Positions 8,095 through 16,131 of a stretch of 46,182 bases of DNA are shown in pieces. Source of the stretch: Sphingomonadales bacterium (GTDB taxonomy: Bacteria; Pseudomonadota; Alphaproteobacteria; Sphingomonadales; Sphingomonadaceae). How positions within the stretch are numbered: position 1 is the first letter of the stretch; the number at the start of each line of letters is the position of its first letter. Position numbers and translations under genes: made by a program. The stretch spans positions 1-46,182 of the forward strand of contig JAFKLT010000073.1 of NCBI GenBank assembly GCA_017309275.1. Reading direction: 5' to 3'. The notes under the pieces are model-generated. The model saw nothing but the letters and a program-made list of their open reading frames with translations, ran no database searches and was not told the DNA's origin.

Positions 8095-9776
8095 GCGAGC
8101 AGTCCAACCCCATGAAGATATTGATCCTCGGCGGCTATGGCGTGTTCGGCGGCCGCCTTGCCGAACTCCTCTCCGACCGCCCCGACCTCGAGCTTCTCAT
8201 TTGCGGTCGCGACCGCCAGCGCGCCGAAGCCTTCTGCGCCGCCTGGCGCGGTGCCGCGCAGGTGTCGCCTGTCGCGCTCGACCGCCGCGCCATCGCCGAC
8301 GGCATCGCAGCGCATCAGCCCCACCTCGTCGTCGATGCCTCCGGTCCGTTCCAGGATTATGGCGCCGACCGCTATCGGGTGATCGAGGCCTGTATCGCGG
8401 CCAGGGTAGATTATCTCGACTTCGCCGACGCCGCCGATTTCGTGTTCGGCGTGGATGCGTTCGACGCGGATGCGAAAGCCGCGAACATCTTCGTCATCTC
8501 GGGCGTCAGCAGCTTTCCCGCACTGACCGCCGCGGTCTTGCGCGAAATGGCGACATCGATGGACATTCGCACGGTCGAGGGCGGGATAGCGCCGTCGCCC
8601 TTCGCCGGGATCGGCCTCAACGTGATGCGGGCGGTCGTCGGCTATGCCGGCGCGCCGGTGAAGCTGCGCCGCGGCGGCAAGGACGGCTTTGGCACCGGCC
8701 TTGCCGAGAGCCGGCGCTTCACCGTCGCGGTGCCCGGTCGCCTGCCGCTGCGCAGCATCCACTTCTCGCTCGTCGACGTCCCCGACCTGCAGGTGATTCC
8801 GCCGACCTATCCGGAACTCACCGATATCTGGATGGGCGCCGGCCCGGTGCCGGAAATCCTGCACCGCATCCTGAATCTGCTCGCAAGGGCCCGCGCGACC
8901 TTTCGCCTGCCCTCGCTCGAACCCTTCTCGCGTCTCTTTTACACCGTCCTCAACTGGATGAAGTTCGGCGAGCATCGCGGCGGCATGTATATTCGCGTGC
9001 ACGGGGTCGCGGAGGGCGCGCATGTCGAACGAAGCTGGCATTTGCTCGCCGAGGGCGACGACGGCCCTTACATTCCGTCGATGGCGGTCGAGGGAATCGT
9101 CAGAAAGCTGCTGGCCGGCGAACGGCCGCGCCCCGGCGCACGGTCGGCGACCGAGGCGCTGACCCTGAAGGATTATGACGCGCTCTTCGCAAATCGCTCG
9201 ATCCACACCGGCTTTCGCGAGGAGCGCCCGAACGCGCTGCTGTATGAAAGGATATTGGGATCGGCATTCGATCGCCTGCCTCCACGCGTTCGGGAATTGC
9301 ACGGCAGCGCTGACGATCGCCGATGGAGCGGGCAGGCGACCGTTACGCGCGGACGCGGGCTGCTTGCGCGCATCGCCGCCGCGATCGTCGGCTTTCCAAA
9401 GGCGGCCGATTCGACCCCCGTCACCGTCACCTTCACCCGCGAAGAGGGGGCGGAGCGCTGGACGCGGAACTTCGACGGCAAGCGCTTTTCGTCACTCCAA
9501 TATGCCGGCACCGGTCGCAGCGACCGGCTGCTCGTCGAACGCTTCGGTCCCGCCGCCTTCGCGATGGCCCTCGTCGTCGAGGACGGGCGCCTTCGTCTCG
9601 TACCGCGACGCTGGACGCTGTTCGCCATTCCGATGCCGCGCTTTCTGATGCCCGACGGCGCGAGCTTCGAAGCGGACGTCGACGGCAAATTTCATTTCAA
9701 CGTCGAGATTGCGGCCCCGGTAATCGGGCTGATCGTCGCCTATCGCGGCATCCTGGAACCTGAAAACACCGCCTGA
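8091..9776 (+). CDS. saccharopine dehydrogenase-like NAD(P)-binding protein fused to DUF4166
   Basis: A 561-residue two-domain protein. Residues about 8-140 form a Rossmann fold with the dinucleotide motif GGYGVFGG (14-21), CGRD after the second strand, and VVDASGPFQDYG, as in saccharopine dehydrogenase-like and trans-acting enoyl-reductase proteins. Residues 150-370 form the middle domain of that family (VSSFPALTAAVL, GGIAPSPFAGIGLNVMRA). Residues about 385-553 are a DUF4166 domain homologous to the separate protein at 7032-7700. There is no transmembrane segment in the Rossmann part. ATG 8091 overlaps the previous stop (ATGA); ATG 8112 is a possible internal alternative. The likely role is an NAD(P)H-dependent reduction of an unknown, possibly lipid-like, substrate; the substrate is a guess. 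It is the last gene of the operon. Confidence 0.88.
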   Translation: MSEQSNPMKILILGGYGVFGGRLAELLSDRPDLELLICGRDRQRAEAFCAAWRGAAQVSPVALDRRAIADGIAAHQPHLVVDASGPFQDYGADRYRVIEACIAARVDYLDFADAADFVFGVDAFDADAKAANIFVISGVSSFPALTAAVLREMATSMDIRTVEGGIAPSPFAGIGLNVMRAVVGYAGAPVKLRRGGKDGFGTGLAESRRFTVAVPGRLPLRSIHFSLVDVPDLQVIPPTYPELTDIWMGAGPVPEILHRILNLLARARATFRLPSLEPFSRLFYTVLNWMKFGEHRGGMYIRVHGVAEGAHVERSWHLLAEGDDGPYIPSMAVEGIVRKLLAGERPRPGARSATEALTLKDYDALFANRSIHTGFREERPNALLYERILGSAFDRLPPRVRELHGSADDRRWSGQATVTRGRGLLARIAAAIVGFPKAADSTPVTVTFTREEGAERWTRNFDGKRFSSLQYAGTGRSDRLLVERFGPAAFAMALVVEDGRLRLVPRRWTLFAIPMPRFLMPDGASFEADVDGKFHFNVEIAAPVIGLIVAYRGILEPENTA

Positions 9777-9865
9777 CGCCGGTCAAATCCGCTTGCCCGA
9801 TCCTTTTGCATCCTTACATTGGAGCGCACGAATATTTCTCCCCGGACGATGAGGATCGCCTTGCC

Positions 9866-12022
9866 ATGCCCCGTAAGAATTTCCGCGCGCCGCTCGCGCT
9901 GGTCGCGCTGATGATGACGCCCGCCGCCGCACAGGCCGCCGATGCCGCTTCCGCTCCGTCGCCGGCGCTTACCTATCCCGCGACCGAGCGCGGCAACACC
10001 GTCGACCCGCAGTTCGGCGTCGATGTCGCCGACCCCTATCGCTGGCTCGAAGACGATGTCCGCGTCAATCCGAAGGTCGCGGCCTGGGTCGCCGACCAGA
10101 ACAAGATCACCGACGCCTATCTCGCCACCCTCCCGGGCCGCGAGACGTTCAAGAAGCGGATGACCGAGCTCTATAACTACGAACGCTTCGGCCTGCCCAC
10201 CAAGGCCGGGCCCCGCTACTTCTATACGCGCAACGACGGGCTTCAGGCCCAGTCGGTGCTTTATGTCCGCGAGGGGCTGAAGGGCGAGGGACGCGTCCTG
10301 ATCGACCCGAACGCATGGGCCAAGGACGGCGCGACCGCGCTCGGCGAATGGAAGCCGTCGGAGGATGGCAAATTTCTGCTCTATTCGGTGCAGGACGGTG
10401 GCACCGACTGGCGTATCGTGCGCGTAAAGGACGTCGCGACCGGCCAGGACACGAGCGACGAGATCCGCTGGGTCAAATTCTCGGCGCTTGCCTGGGCGAA
10501 GGACGGCAGCGGCTTTTTCTATTCGCGCTTTCCGGAACCGAAGGAAGGCCAGGCCTTTCAGTCGCTCAACGAAAATCACGCCGTCTATTTCCATAAGCTC
10601 GGCACGCCGCAGAGCGCCGACATTCTGGTCCATGCAACGCCCGACAAGCCAAAGCTCAACAACAGCGCGGTCGTCACCGATGACGGCAAATATCTGCTCG
10701 TCGTCGGTTCCGAAGGCACCGACGAGCGCTATGGGCTGACGCTCTATCCGATCACCGCAAACGGCGTGGGCAAGCCGGTGACGCTGGTCGGCGATTTCGC
10801 GAACAACTGGGAATATGTGACCAACGAGGGCACGCGTTTCACCTTCGTCACCAACAAGGGCGCGCCGCGCCAGCGAATGGTGTCGATGGATATCAAAAAG
10901 CCCGCGACGCTGACGCAGCTCGTCGGCGAACAGGAGGCGACGCTGGTCGGCGCGTCGCGCGTCGGCAATCGCATCATCCTCTCCTACCTTGGCGACGCAA
11001 AGTCGGAGGCGCGCATGGTGGCGCTCGACGGCAAACCCGTCGCGAACATCAAGCTTGCCGACATCGGCTCGGCGTCGGGCTTCGGCGGCAAGTCGAGCGA
11101 TCCCGAAACCTTCTATGCCTTCTCCAGCTTTGCGCGGCCGACGACGATCTATCGCCTCGACACCGCGACCGGAAAGAGCGAGATTTTCGCGGAGCCCAAG
11201 CTGACCTTCAAACCCGACGAGTTCACGGTCGAACAGCGTTTCTTCAAATCGAAGGACGGCACCGAAGTGCCGATGTTCCTGGTGATGAAAAAGGGCATCG
11301 ACCGCAGCAAGGGCTCGCCGACGCTGCTCTATGGCTACGGCGGCTTCAACGTCTCGATGACCCCCGCCTTTTCGCCGACGCGCCTCGCATGGGTCGACAA
11401 GGGGGGCGTGCTCGCCATCGCCAATCTTCGTGGCGGCGGCGAATATGGCAAGGCGTGGCACGATGCCGGCCGGCTCGACAAGAAGCAGAATGTCTTCGAC
11501 GACTTCATCGGCGCGGGGGAATATCTGATCGCGCAGGGCATCACCGGAAAGGGCCAGCTCGCGATCGAGGGCGGGTCGAACGGCGGCCTGCTCGTCGGCG
11601 CGGTTACCAACCAGCGCCCCGACCTGTTCGCTGCAGCGCTCCCGGCGGTCGGCGTGATGGACATGCTGCGCTTCGACCGCTTCACCGCAGGACGCTATTG
11701 GGTCGACGACTATGGCTATCCGTCGAAGGAAGCCGACTTCCGGAACCTGCTCGCCTATTCGCCCTATCATAATATCAAGAGCGGCCGGGCCTATCCGGCG
11801 GTGCTGGTAACGACGGCCGACACCGACGACCGCGTCGTGCCGGGCCACAGCTTCAAATATACCGCCGAACTGCAGCACGCCGACGTCGGCAACAAGCCTC
11901 ACCTGATCCGCATCGAAACGCGCGCGGGTCACGGGTCGGGCAAGCCGACCGACAAGGTCATCGCCGAAGCGGCCGACAAATATGCCTTTGCGGCAAAATG
12001 GACCGGACTGAGCGTCGAATAG
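9866..12022 (+). CDS. secreted prolyl oligopeptidase (S9A)
   Basis: A 718-residue serine endopeptidase cleaving after proline in short peptides. A signal peptide occupies residues 1-24 (MPRKNFRAPLALVALMMTPA, ending AQA), so it is exported. The N-terminal segment contains the family signature DPYRWLEDD, followed by a seven-bladed propeller and the catalytic hydrolase domain. The catalytic residues are Ser571 (EGGSNGG), an Asp within TADTDDRV (652-656) and His689 (RAGHGSGK); GYGGF and the LRGGGEYG block are also present. ATG 9866 is chosen because GAGGAT lies 9 bases upstream and it gives a clean signal peptide; an in-frame ATG 60 bases upstream would bury the signal. The last 25 bp overlap the next gene. 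Confidence 0.95.
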   Translation: MPRKNFRAPLALVALMMTPAAAQAADAASAPSPALTYPATERGNTVDPQFGVDVADPYRWLEDDVRVNPKVAAWVADQNKITDAYLATLPGRETFKKRMTELYNYERFGLPTKAGPRYFYTRNDGLQAQSVLYVREGLKGEGRVLIDPNAWAKDGATALGEWKPSEDGKFLLYSVQDGGTDWRIVRVKDVATGQDTSDEIRWVKFSALAWAKDGSGFFYSRFPEPKEGQAFQSLNENHAVYFHKLGTPQSADILVHATPDKPKLNNSAVVTDDGKYLLVVGSEGTDERYGLTLYPITANGVGKPVTLVGDFANNWEYVTNEGTRFTFVTNKGAPRQRMVSMDIKKPATLTQLVGEQEATLVGASRVGNRIILSYLGDAKSEARMVALDGKPVANIKLADIGSASGFGGKSSDPETFYAFSSFARPTTIYRLDTATGKSEIFAEPKLTFKPDEFTVEQRFFKSKDGTEVPMFLVMKKGIDRSKGSPTLLYGYGGFNVSMTPAFSPTRLAWVDKGGVLAIANLRGGGEYGKAWHDAGRLDKKQNVFDDFIGAGEYLIAQGITGKGQLAIEGGSNGGLLVGAVTNQRPDLFAAALPAVGVMDMLRFDRFTAGRYWVDDYGYPSKEADFRNLLAYSPYHNIKSGRAYPAVLVTTADTDDRVVPGHSFKYTAELQHADVGNKPHLIRIETRAGHGSGKPTDKVIAEAADKYAFAAKWTGLSVE

Positions 12023-13116
12023 GGCGCTGGTCCGCCATCGCCGTCATCGCGCTGCTCTGCGCGGCGACGGCGGTCTGGTCGATTCTGCCCAACGGCAAGG
12101 CAGCCCGGATCGAACAGATCGCCGGCTGCTATGATCCCGCGGCGCTGCCGCCCGTCGAACATCTGGCCGACGGGCGCAGCGCGATGCGGCTCCGCGTCCT
12201 GCTATGGAATGTCGAAGGCCTGCCGTGGCCGGTCCGCAGCGGACGTCCGCAAAAGCTCGCGGCGATCGCCGACTGGATCGCCGCGCGTCGCAAGGCGGGA
12301 CAAGGCCCCGACATAGTGATCCTGCACAAGGCGTTCGTCCCCGAGGCGTCGCGGATCGCGACAGCGGCCGGCTTTCGATCGATCATCCCCGGGCCGAGAC
12401 TCGACCAGCGGCGAAGACTGGACGCCGCGCCTCCCCCGGCGCTCTATGCCGAAGACGCGCATTGGTGGAAGGGTGAGCGGGTCGGGAAGTGGCTCGACAG
12501 CGGCCTCTATATCGCGACCGATTTTCCGGTGACGAAGGCCGATTCCGAAGCCTTTGGCGCGGATAGCTGCGCCGGTTACGACTGCTTGTCGAACAAGGGC
12601 GCAATCCTCGCGACCCTCCGGATTCCCGGCACGCCCGCGCCGCTCTATCTCTTCAATACGCATCGCAATTCGCGCGAGCCCGCCAAGGTCGGCATCGCGC
12701 GCGCCGAAGCGTCGCATGTTTTGCAGACAAAAGAGAATGACGCCTTTCTGAAACTGCATGTGCCGGCAGGGTCGGCGATGATCGCGGCGGGCGACTTCAA
12801 CAATTATCGCGCCGGCGACCGCAGCGGCCGCTTCGCCGAAGATCCGGCGTTTCGGTTGGCGGGCAAGGGGACCGGCTTCGCAGCACGCGCGGCGCCAATG
12901 ACCGACGTCGCCGCCTGGCAGCAGGCCTATGATCTCGTCGGCTATCGCAGCGGCGACGCTCTGACCGTCGAGCCGCTGGCGGTCGCGACGCTTTTCGACG
13001 GCAAAAATGGCCCTCGTCTTTCGGACCATGACGCCCAATATATCATCTTCCGCATAAGCTGGCGCGGCGCGGCCGGATCGACGCCATCCGTTCCGCAGTG
13101 CCGCGCCCGACCCTGA
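11998..13116 (+). CDS. endonuclease/exonuclease/phosphatase-fold protein, catalytic Glu replaced by Lys
   Basis: A 372-residue protein with an N-terminal membrane anchor or signal (residues 11-31) and an EEP (DNase I / sphingomyelinase-like) domain. Family motifs seen: LLWNVEG (Asn71), NTHRNS (His222), GDFN (Asp266, Asn268) and SDHD (Asp343, His344). The second motif, normally LQE or LNE with a metal-binding Glu, reads DIVILHKAF, so Lys111 (codon AAG at 12328-12330) sits at the Glu position. Activity may be lost or altered. The start codon lies 25 bp inside the prolyl oligopeptidase gene, so translation is likely coupled; the next Met (residue 63) would remove the export signal. It ends 10 bp before msrC. 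The family includes sphingomyelinase-type phosphodiesterases; no substrate can be named. Confidence 0.85.
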   Translation: MDRTERRIGRWSAIAVIALLCAATAVWSILPNGKAARIEQIAGCYDPAALPPVEHLADGRSAMRLRVLLWNVEGLPWPVRSGRPQKLAAIADWIAARRKAGQGPDIVILHKAFVPEASRIATAAGFRSIIPGPRLDQRRRLDAAPPPALYAEDAHWWKGERVGKWLDSGLYIATDFPVTKADSEAFGADSCAGYDCLSNKGAILATLRIPGTPAPLYLFNTHRNSREPAKVGIARAEASHVLQTKENDAFLKLHVPAGSAMIAAGDFNNYRAGDRSGRFAEDPAFRLAGKGTGFAARAAPMTDVAAWQQAYDLVGYRSGDALTVEPLAVATLFDGKNGPRLSDHDAQYIIFRISWRGAAGSTPSVPQCRARP

Positions 13117-13126
13117 AAGAATCGCC

Positions 13127-13615
13127 ATGTCCTATACCCTCGCCTTTTCCGCTACCGATCCTGCCGAGCTGTGGAGCGAGGCCGCCGACGCCGCCGAGGC
13201 GCTCGTTGCGGGCGAAACGGACGGTATCGCCAATATGGCGAACCTCGCGGCGCTGATCTGGCAGGCGATCCCCGGCCTCAACTGGGCGGGCTTCTATCGC
13301 TTCGACGGCAAGGAACTCGTCCTTGGCCCGTTCCAGGGCAAGGCCGCGTGCATCCGCATCCCGCTCGACAAGGGCGTGTGCGGCGCGGCGGCGCGCCTTC
13401 GCGAAACGCAGCGCGTCGAGGATGTCCATTCCTTCCCCGGCCACATCGCGTGCGACGCCGACAGCCGCAGCGAACTGGTCGTCCCGATCCTCGCAGAAGG
13501 GCGCCTGATCGGCGTGCTCGACCTCGACAGCCCGCGCCCCGCGCGCTTCACGGCCGAGGACCAGCGCGGCGCCGAGGCACTGGTCGCGCGCGTCGCCGCT
13601 GCGCTGGCCGCCTGA
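13127..13615 (+). CDS. msrC: free methionine-(R)-sulfoxide reductase (GAF domain)
   Basis: A 162-residue single-GAF-domain enzyme that reduces free methionine-R-sulfoxide in the cytoplasm using thioredoxin. The three family cysteines are present: Cys75 (ACIRIP), Cys85 (KGVCGAA) and Cys109 (GHIACD). They lie within the signature GPFQGKAACIRIPLDKGVCG and the following HSFPGHIACDADSRSELVVP block. Length and motif spacing match E. coli YebR/MsrC. It follows the EEP gene by 10 bp and could be co-transcribed with it and with the prolyl oligopeptidase gene, though the three have no evident shared function. Confidence 0.93.
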   Translation: MSYTLAFSATDPAELWSEAADAAEALVAGETDGIANMANLAALIWQAIPGLNWAGFYRFDGKELVLGPFQGKAACIRIPLDKGVCGAAARLRETQRVEDVHSFPGHIACDADSRSELVVPILAEGRLIGVLDLDSPRPARFTAEDQRGAEALVARVAAALAA

Positions 13616-13672
13616 CCCAAATTGGGACGCAAATCTCAGGGTTAACGGATTCGCGGGAATCGGTTCAATTTG

Positions 13673-13687
13673 CTAACAGACTGTTAA
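13673..13687. promoter_or_regulatory. CtrA-like binding box (CTAA-N7-TTAA)
   Basis: CTAACAGACTGTTAA matches the CtrA consensus TTAA-N7-TTAA at 7 of 8 defined bases. It lies 55 bp upstream of the glycine-zipper protein gene, in a 126-bp gap that also contains a separate TTAACG half-site at 13642. Since ctrA itself is 5 kb away in this window, control of the envelope protein by CtrA is plausible but unproven. Confidence 0.5.
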
Positions 13688-13741
13688 CCAATCGCTAGCC
13701 GCCGTAACAGGCGCGCGGGCCGGGATAACAGGGAGTTAGTC

Positions 13742-14623
13742 ATGCGCACCATCTTGCTTCTTGGCGTTGCCGCGGGAGCCATCCTGCTGGCAGGCCGCGC
13801 GTCGAGCGCGGAAATGCCTGCGCCGAGCGCGCCGAAGCTCGAATATGGCACCCCCGCAGCGCCCGACGCTCGCGTCTATACCGGTTCGCCCGACCGCGTG
13901 CCGAGCGAAGTCGAATATCGCCAGGTGAACGGTTCCTATGACGCCGAGGGGCGCTGGACCGGCACCTGGGACGGTACCTATGAGGCGCCCGACGGCCGCC
14001 GTTACGAGGGCCGTTATGAAGGCACGGTCGAAGGCACCGGCGCGGGCTATCCGCCGCCGCCCGAATATGATCCCCGCTATGGCGGCCCCGATCCCCGCTA
14101 TGGCGGCCCCGATCCGCGCTATGGCGGCCCCGATCCGCGCGATGCGGACATGATGCGCCGTTGCGGTCATGACGGCCGGATCGGCGGCGCAGTGATCGGC
14201 GGCGTCGTGGGCGGTGTCGTCGGCAACCGCGTCGCGGGCCATGGCGACCGCACCGCGGGCACGCTGGTCGGCGGCGGCCTCGGCGCGCTCGCCGGATCGG
14301 CCATCGGCGGCGAAGCCGACAAGAAGAAATGCGAAGAATGGTGGGCCAGCCGTGGCGGTCATCACCAGGGCGGCGGCTATTATGGCTACGGCTACCCCGG
14401 CACGACGGTCTATCAGCAAGGCGGCTATGCCTATTCGGGTTACGGCTACGGCTGGTACACGCCGGGTGTCGTCGTGACCACGATCATCACCAACGGTGCC
14501 CCCGTCGTGACCGAGACGGTCGAGACGACCACCAAGACCTATTATGAAAATGTTCCGGTGCGGAAACGCTACGCTCCCAAGAAAAAGTGGAAGCCCAAGG
14601 CCAAGCCGCGCTGCGCCTGCTAA
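13742..14623 (+). CDS. exported glycine-zipper (2TM) envelope protein with tandem repeats
   Basis: A 293-residue exported protein. The signal peptide is residues 1-22 (AGRASSAE). Residues about 50-95 are rich in YEG/YRQ with G-R-Y-E-G-R-Y-E type repeats. Residues about 110-133 contain three copies of the heptad DPRYGGP. Residues about 144-190 form the glycine zipper (GAVIGGVVGGVVGN ... GTLVGGGLGALAGSAIGG), which in related proteins packs as two helices in or near the outer membrane. The tail is Tyr/Gly-rich then basic, ending KPKAKPRCAC. No enzymatic motif is present. The related family members are small envelope or surface-antigen-like proteins of unknown role. The gene has its own gap upstream with a CtrA-like box, and a hairpin terminator downstream. 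Confidence 0.85.
   Translation: MRTILLLGVAAGAILLAGRASSAEMPAPSAPKLEYGTPAAPDARVYTGSPDRVPSEVEYRQVNGSYDAEGRWTGTWDGTYEAPDGRRYEGRYEGTVEGTGAGYPPPPEYDPRYGGPDPRYGGPDPRYGGPDPRDADMMRRCGHDGRIGGAVIGGVVGGVVGNRVAGHGDRTAGTLVGGGLGALAGSAIGGEADKKKCEEWWASRGGHHQGGGYYGYGYPGTTVYQQGGYAYSGYGYGWYTPGVVVTTIITNGAPVVTETVETTTKTYYENVPVRKRYAPKKKWKPKAKPRCAC
14069..14140 (+). repeat. 21-bp tandem repeat inside the glycine-zipper gene
   Basis: Three complete 21-bp units (beginning gatccccgctatggcgg) and a 9-bp partial fourth encode DPRYGGP heptads. The units differ only at one or two third positions, so the array is recent and could expand or contract without a frameshift. Confidence 0.9.
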
Positions 14624-14659
14624 CACCCGGATAGGTCTGGTCACCTATATCTGGTCCCG

Positions 14660-14691
14660 AAGGCCCGTCATCCCAGCGGATGGCGGGTCTT
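14660..14691 (+). terminator. hairpin terminator after the glycine-zipper gene
   Basis: A stem of about 14 bp (AAGGCCCGTCATCC paired with GGATGGCGGGTCTT, two G-U pairs) with a CAGC loop lies 37 bp past the stop codon. The T run that follows is short (TTTC), so efficiency is uncertain. Confidence 0.6.
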
Positions 14692-14803
14692 TCGATTCAC
14701 CGCGCATCGATACCGGTTCAGCGGCGCGAAAGCATGGCAAGCCTAGGGAAAGCCTATTGCGGGTGGGACTGTCCTGTGCCCGCGCCCGGGGAGTATCCCT
14801 TCG

Positions 14804-15349
14804 ATGCGTAAATTCATGAGCTTCGCCACCGCGACCGCGATCGTCATGACCTCGCTGGCTTCGGTGCCCGCCGAGGCGCGAGGACGTCACGGCGGCTGGG
14901 GCCACCGCGACCGCGACAATATCAGCACCGGCGACGTGCTGGGCGGCCTGCTGATCATCGGCACGATCGCCGCCATCGCCAGCGCCGCGAGCAAGGACAA
15001 GTCCGATCGCCGCGACCGCGATGATCGTTACGATCCGCCCTATCGCGAGCCGCGGCAGGATACGCCCAATTACGAACCGCAGGCGGATGGCGCCGAACCC
15101 TATGGCGACGGTACGACCGAAGTGCGCCCCTATGGCACCGGCGAGGCGGAGGCCCGCGCCGCCGACGCCTGCAGCTGGGCGGTCGAGGGCGAAATGGGCG
15201 ACGACGCCCGCGTCGAAAGCATCACCGAAACCAGGCCTAATGACGGCGGCTGGTACGTCACCGGCACCGCCTCTCGCCTCAGCGGCGAGGTCCGCAGTTT
15301 CGGTTGCAGCTACAAGAGCGGCCGCGTCGTGGACGTCCGTTTCAACTGA
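14804..15349 (+). CDS. secreted protein of unknown function, paralogue A
   Basis: A 181-residue protein with a signal peptide (residues 1-25, ending AEARG). There is then a short Arg/His/Asp-rich stretch, a hydrophobic segment (about 40-61, STGDVLGGLLIIGTIAAIAS), a charged low-complexity linker (RRDRDDRYDPP...) and a C-terminal domain (about 120-181) with two Cys, in ADACSWAV and RSFGCSYKSGRVVDVRF. The same order of parts recurs in the next gene (15537-16106), so the two are tandem paralogues. The C-terminal Cys pair probably forms a disulfide in the periplasm; that is an inference. A GGGGAG ribosome site lies about 10 bases upstream of the ATG, and a strong terminator follows. I do not recognise a named family. 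Confidence 0.8.
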   Translation: MRKFMSFATATAIVMTSLASVPAEARGRHGGWGHRDRDNISTGDVLGGLLIIGTIAAIASAASKDKSDRRDRDDRYDPPYREPRQDTPNYEPQADGAEPYGDGTTEVRPYGTGEAEARAADACSWAVEGEMGDDARVESITETRPNDGGWYVTGTASRLSGEVRSFGCSYKSGRVVDVRFN

Positions 15350-15370
15350 CCCTTTCCTCGCATTTCCGGC

Positions 15371-15403
15371 AAAGGCCTCTCGCCCCGCGGCGAGGGGCCT
15401 TTT
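15371..15403 (+). terminator. rho-independent terminator after paralogue A
   Basis: AAAGGCCTCTCGCC and GGCGAGGGGCCTTT form a 14-bp stem (one T-G pair) around a CCGC loop, followed by TTTTCC. It is 22 bp past the stop codon and is the clearest terminator in this part of the window. Confidence 0.8.
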
Positions 15404-15536
15404 CCACATGAACGCCAGCAAAACCGAGGCTGAACCTCAGATAAGCGGGGAGTTCAGGACCGCGTCACCGCCGAATCGGTAAAAGACTCGCAACAGGCTG
15501 CAACGGGTGCCGCCTGCGCTATCTGGAGACCGAACC

Positions 15537-16106
15537 ATGGCTATGAAAGCTTCGTTTACCAAGGCCGCGATTGGTGCGGCCACCGCCGGCGCAATGCTGA
15601 TGAGCGCCGCCCCCGCCACCGCACGCGATCGCCACGATCGCGACGGCATCAGCGCGGGCGAGATCATCGCCGGCGCCGTCGTGATCGGCGGCCTGGCCGC
15701 CATCCTGTCCGCCGACAACGACCGCGATGGCCGTTATGACGATCGCTACGGCCGCTATGACGACCGTTATGGTCGTTACGATGATCGCTACAATCGCGGC
15801 CGCTACGACAATGATCCGCGTTATGGCTACGGCTATGACTATAATCGCTATGGCAACAGCCGCAGCGCCGTCAGCCAGTGTGTCAGCGCCGTCGAACGCG
15901 GCACGACGCGCTATGGCCGCACCGACGTTACCCAGGTGACCAGCATCGACCGCAAGCGCGACGGCTATCGCGTCAAGGGCCGCGTCGTCGTCCGCGACGG
16001 TTACGGCGGCCGCTGGGGCCGTGGCGGCTATTACGACCAGGGCAAGTTCAGCTGCGACGTGCGCTATGGCCGCGTGCAGGACATCGGCTACTCGGGCCTG
16101 CGCTAA
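15537..16106 (+). CDS. secreted protein of unknown function, paralogue B
   Basis: A 189-residue protein with a signal peptide (residues 1-29, ending ATARD). Next come RHDRDGISAGE and a hydrophobic segment (about 41-58, IIAGAVVIGGLAAILS). A Tyr/Arg/Asp-rich region (65-105) holds three near-copies of the heptad GRYDDRY. The C-terminal domain (110-189) has Cys115 in SQCVSAVE and Cys173 in FSCDVRYGRVQDI. Paralogue A at 14804-15349 has the same order and the same two Cys contexts. The function is unknown; the hydrophobic segment may anchor it in a membrane. ATG 15537 is chosen because GGAG lies 8 bases upstream; an in-frame ATG 30 bases earlier lacks a site. It is followed by a terminator-like hairpin. 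Confidence 0.82.
   Translation: MAMKASFTKAAIGAATAGAMLMSAAPATARDRHDRDGISAGEIIAGAVVIGGLAAILSADNDRDGRYDDRYGRYDDRYGRYDDRYNRGRYDNDPRYGYGYDYNRYGNSRSAVSQCVSAVERGTTRYGRTDVTQVTSIDRKRDGYRVKGRVVVRDGYGGRWGRGGYYDQGKFSCDVRYGRVQDIGYSGLR
15729..15794 (+). repeat. degenerate 21-bp tandem repeat encoding GRYDDRY
   Basis: Three heptapeptide units are encoded with several synonymous differences between copies. The repeat therefore looks old and maintained at the protein level, unlike the nearly identical units in the gene at 13742-14623. Confidence 0.75.
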
Positions 16107-16131
16107 ACCGCTGACCGCCTGAACCGAAAAG

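Noticed and set aside
9740-11932. 730-residue open frame antisense to prolyl oligopeptidase
   Set aside because: Shadow of a strongly supported gene; composition is that of a reversed high-GC coding sequence.
13642-13645. Isolated TTAA half-site upstream of the glycine-zipper gene as a second CtrA box
   Set aside because: No second half-site at the 7-base spacing.
14069-14140. Tandem 21-bp units as a possible CRISPR-like array
   Set aside because: The units are contiguous with no spacers and encode an in-frame heptapeptide.
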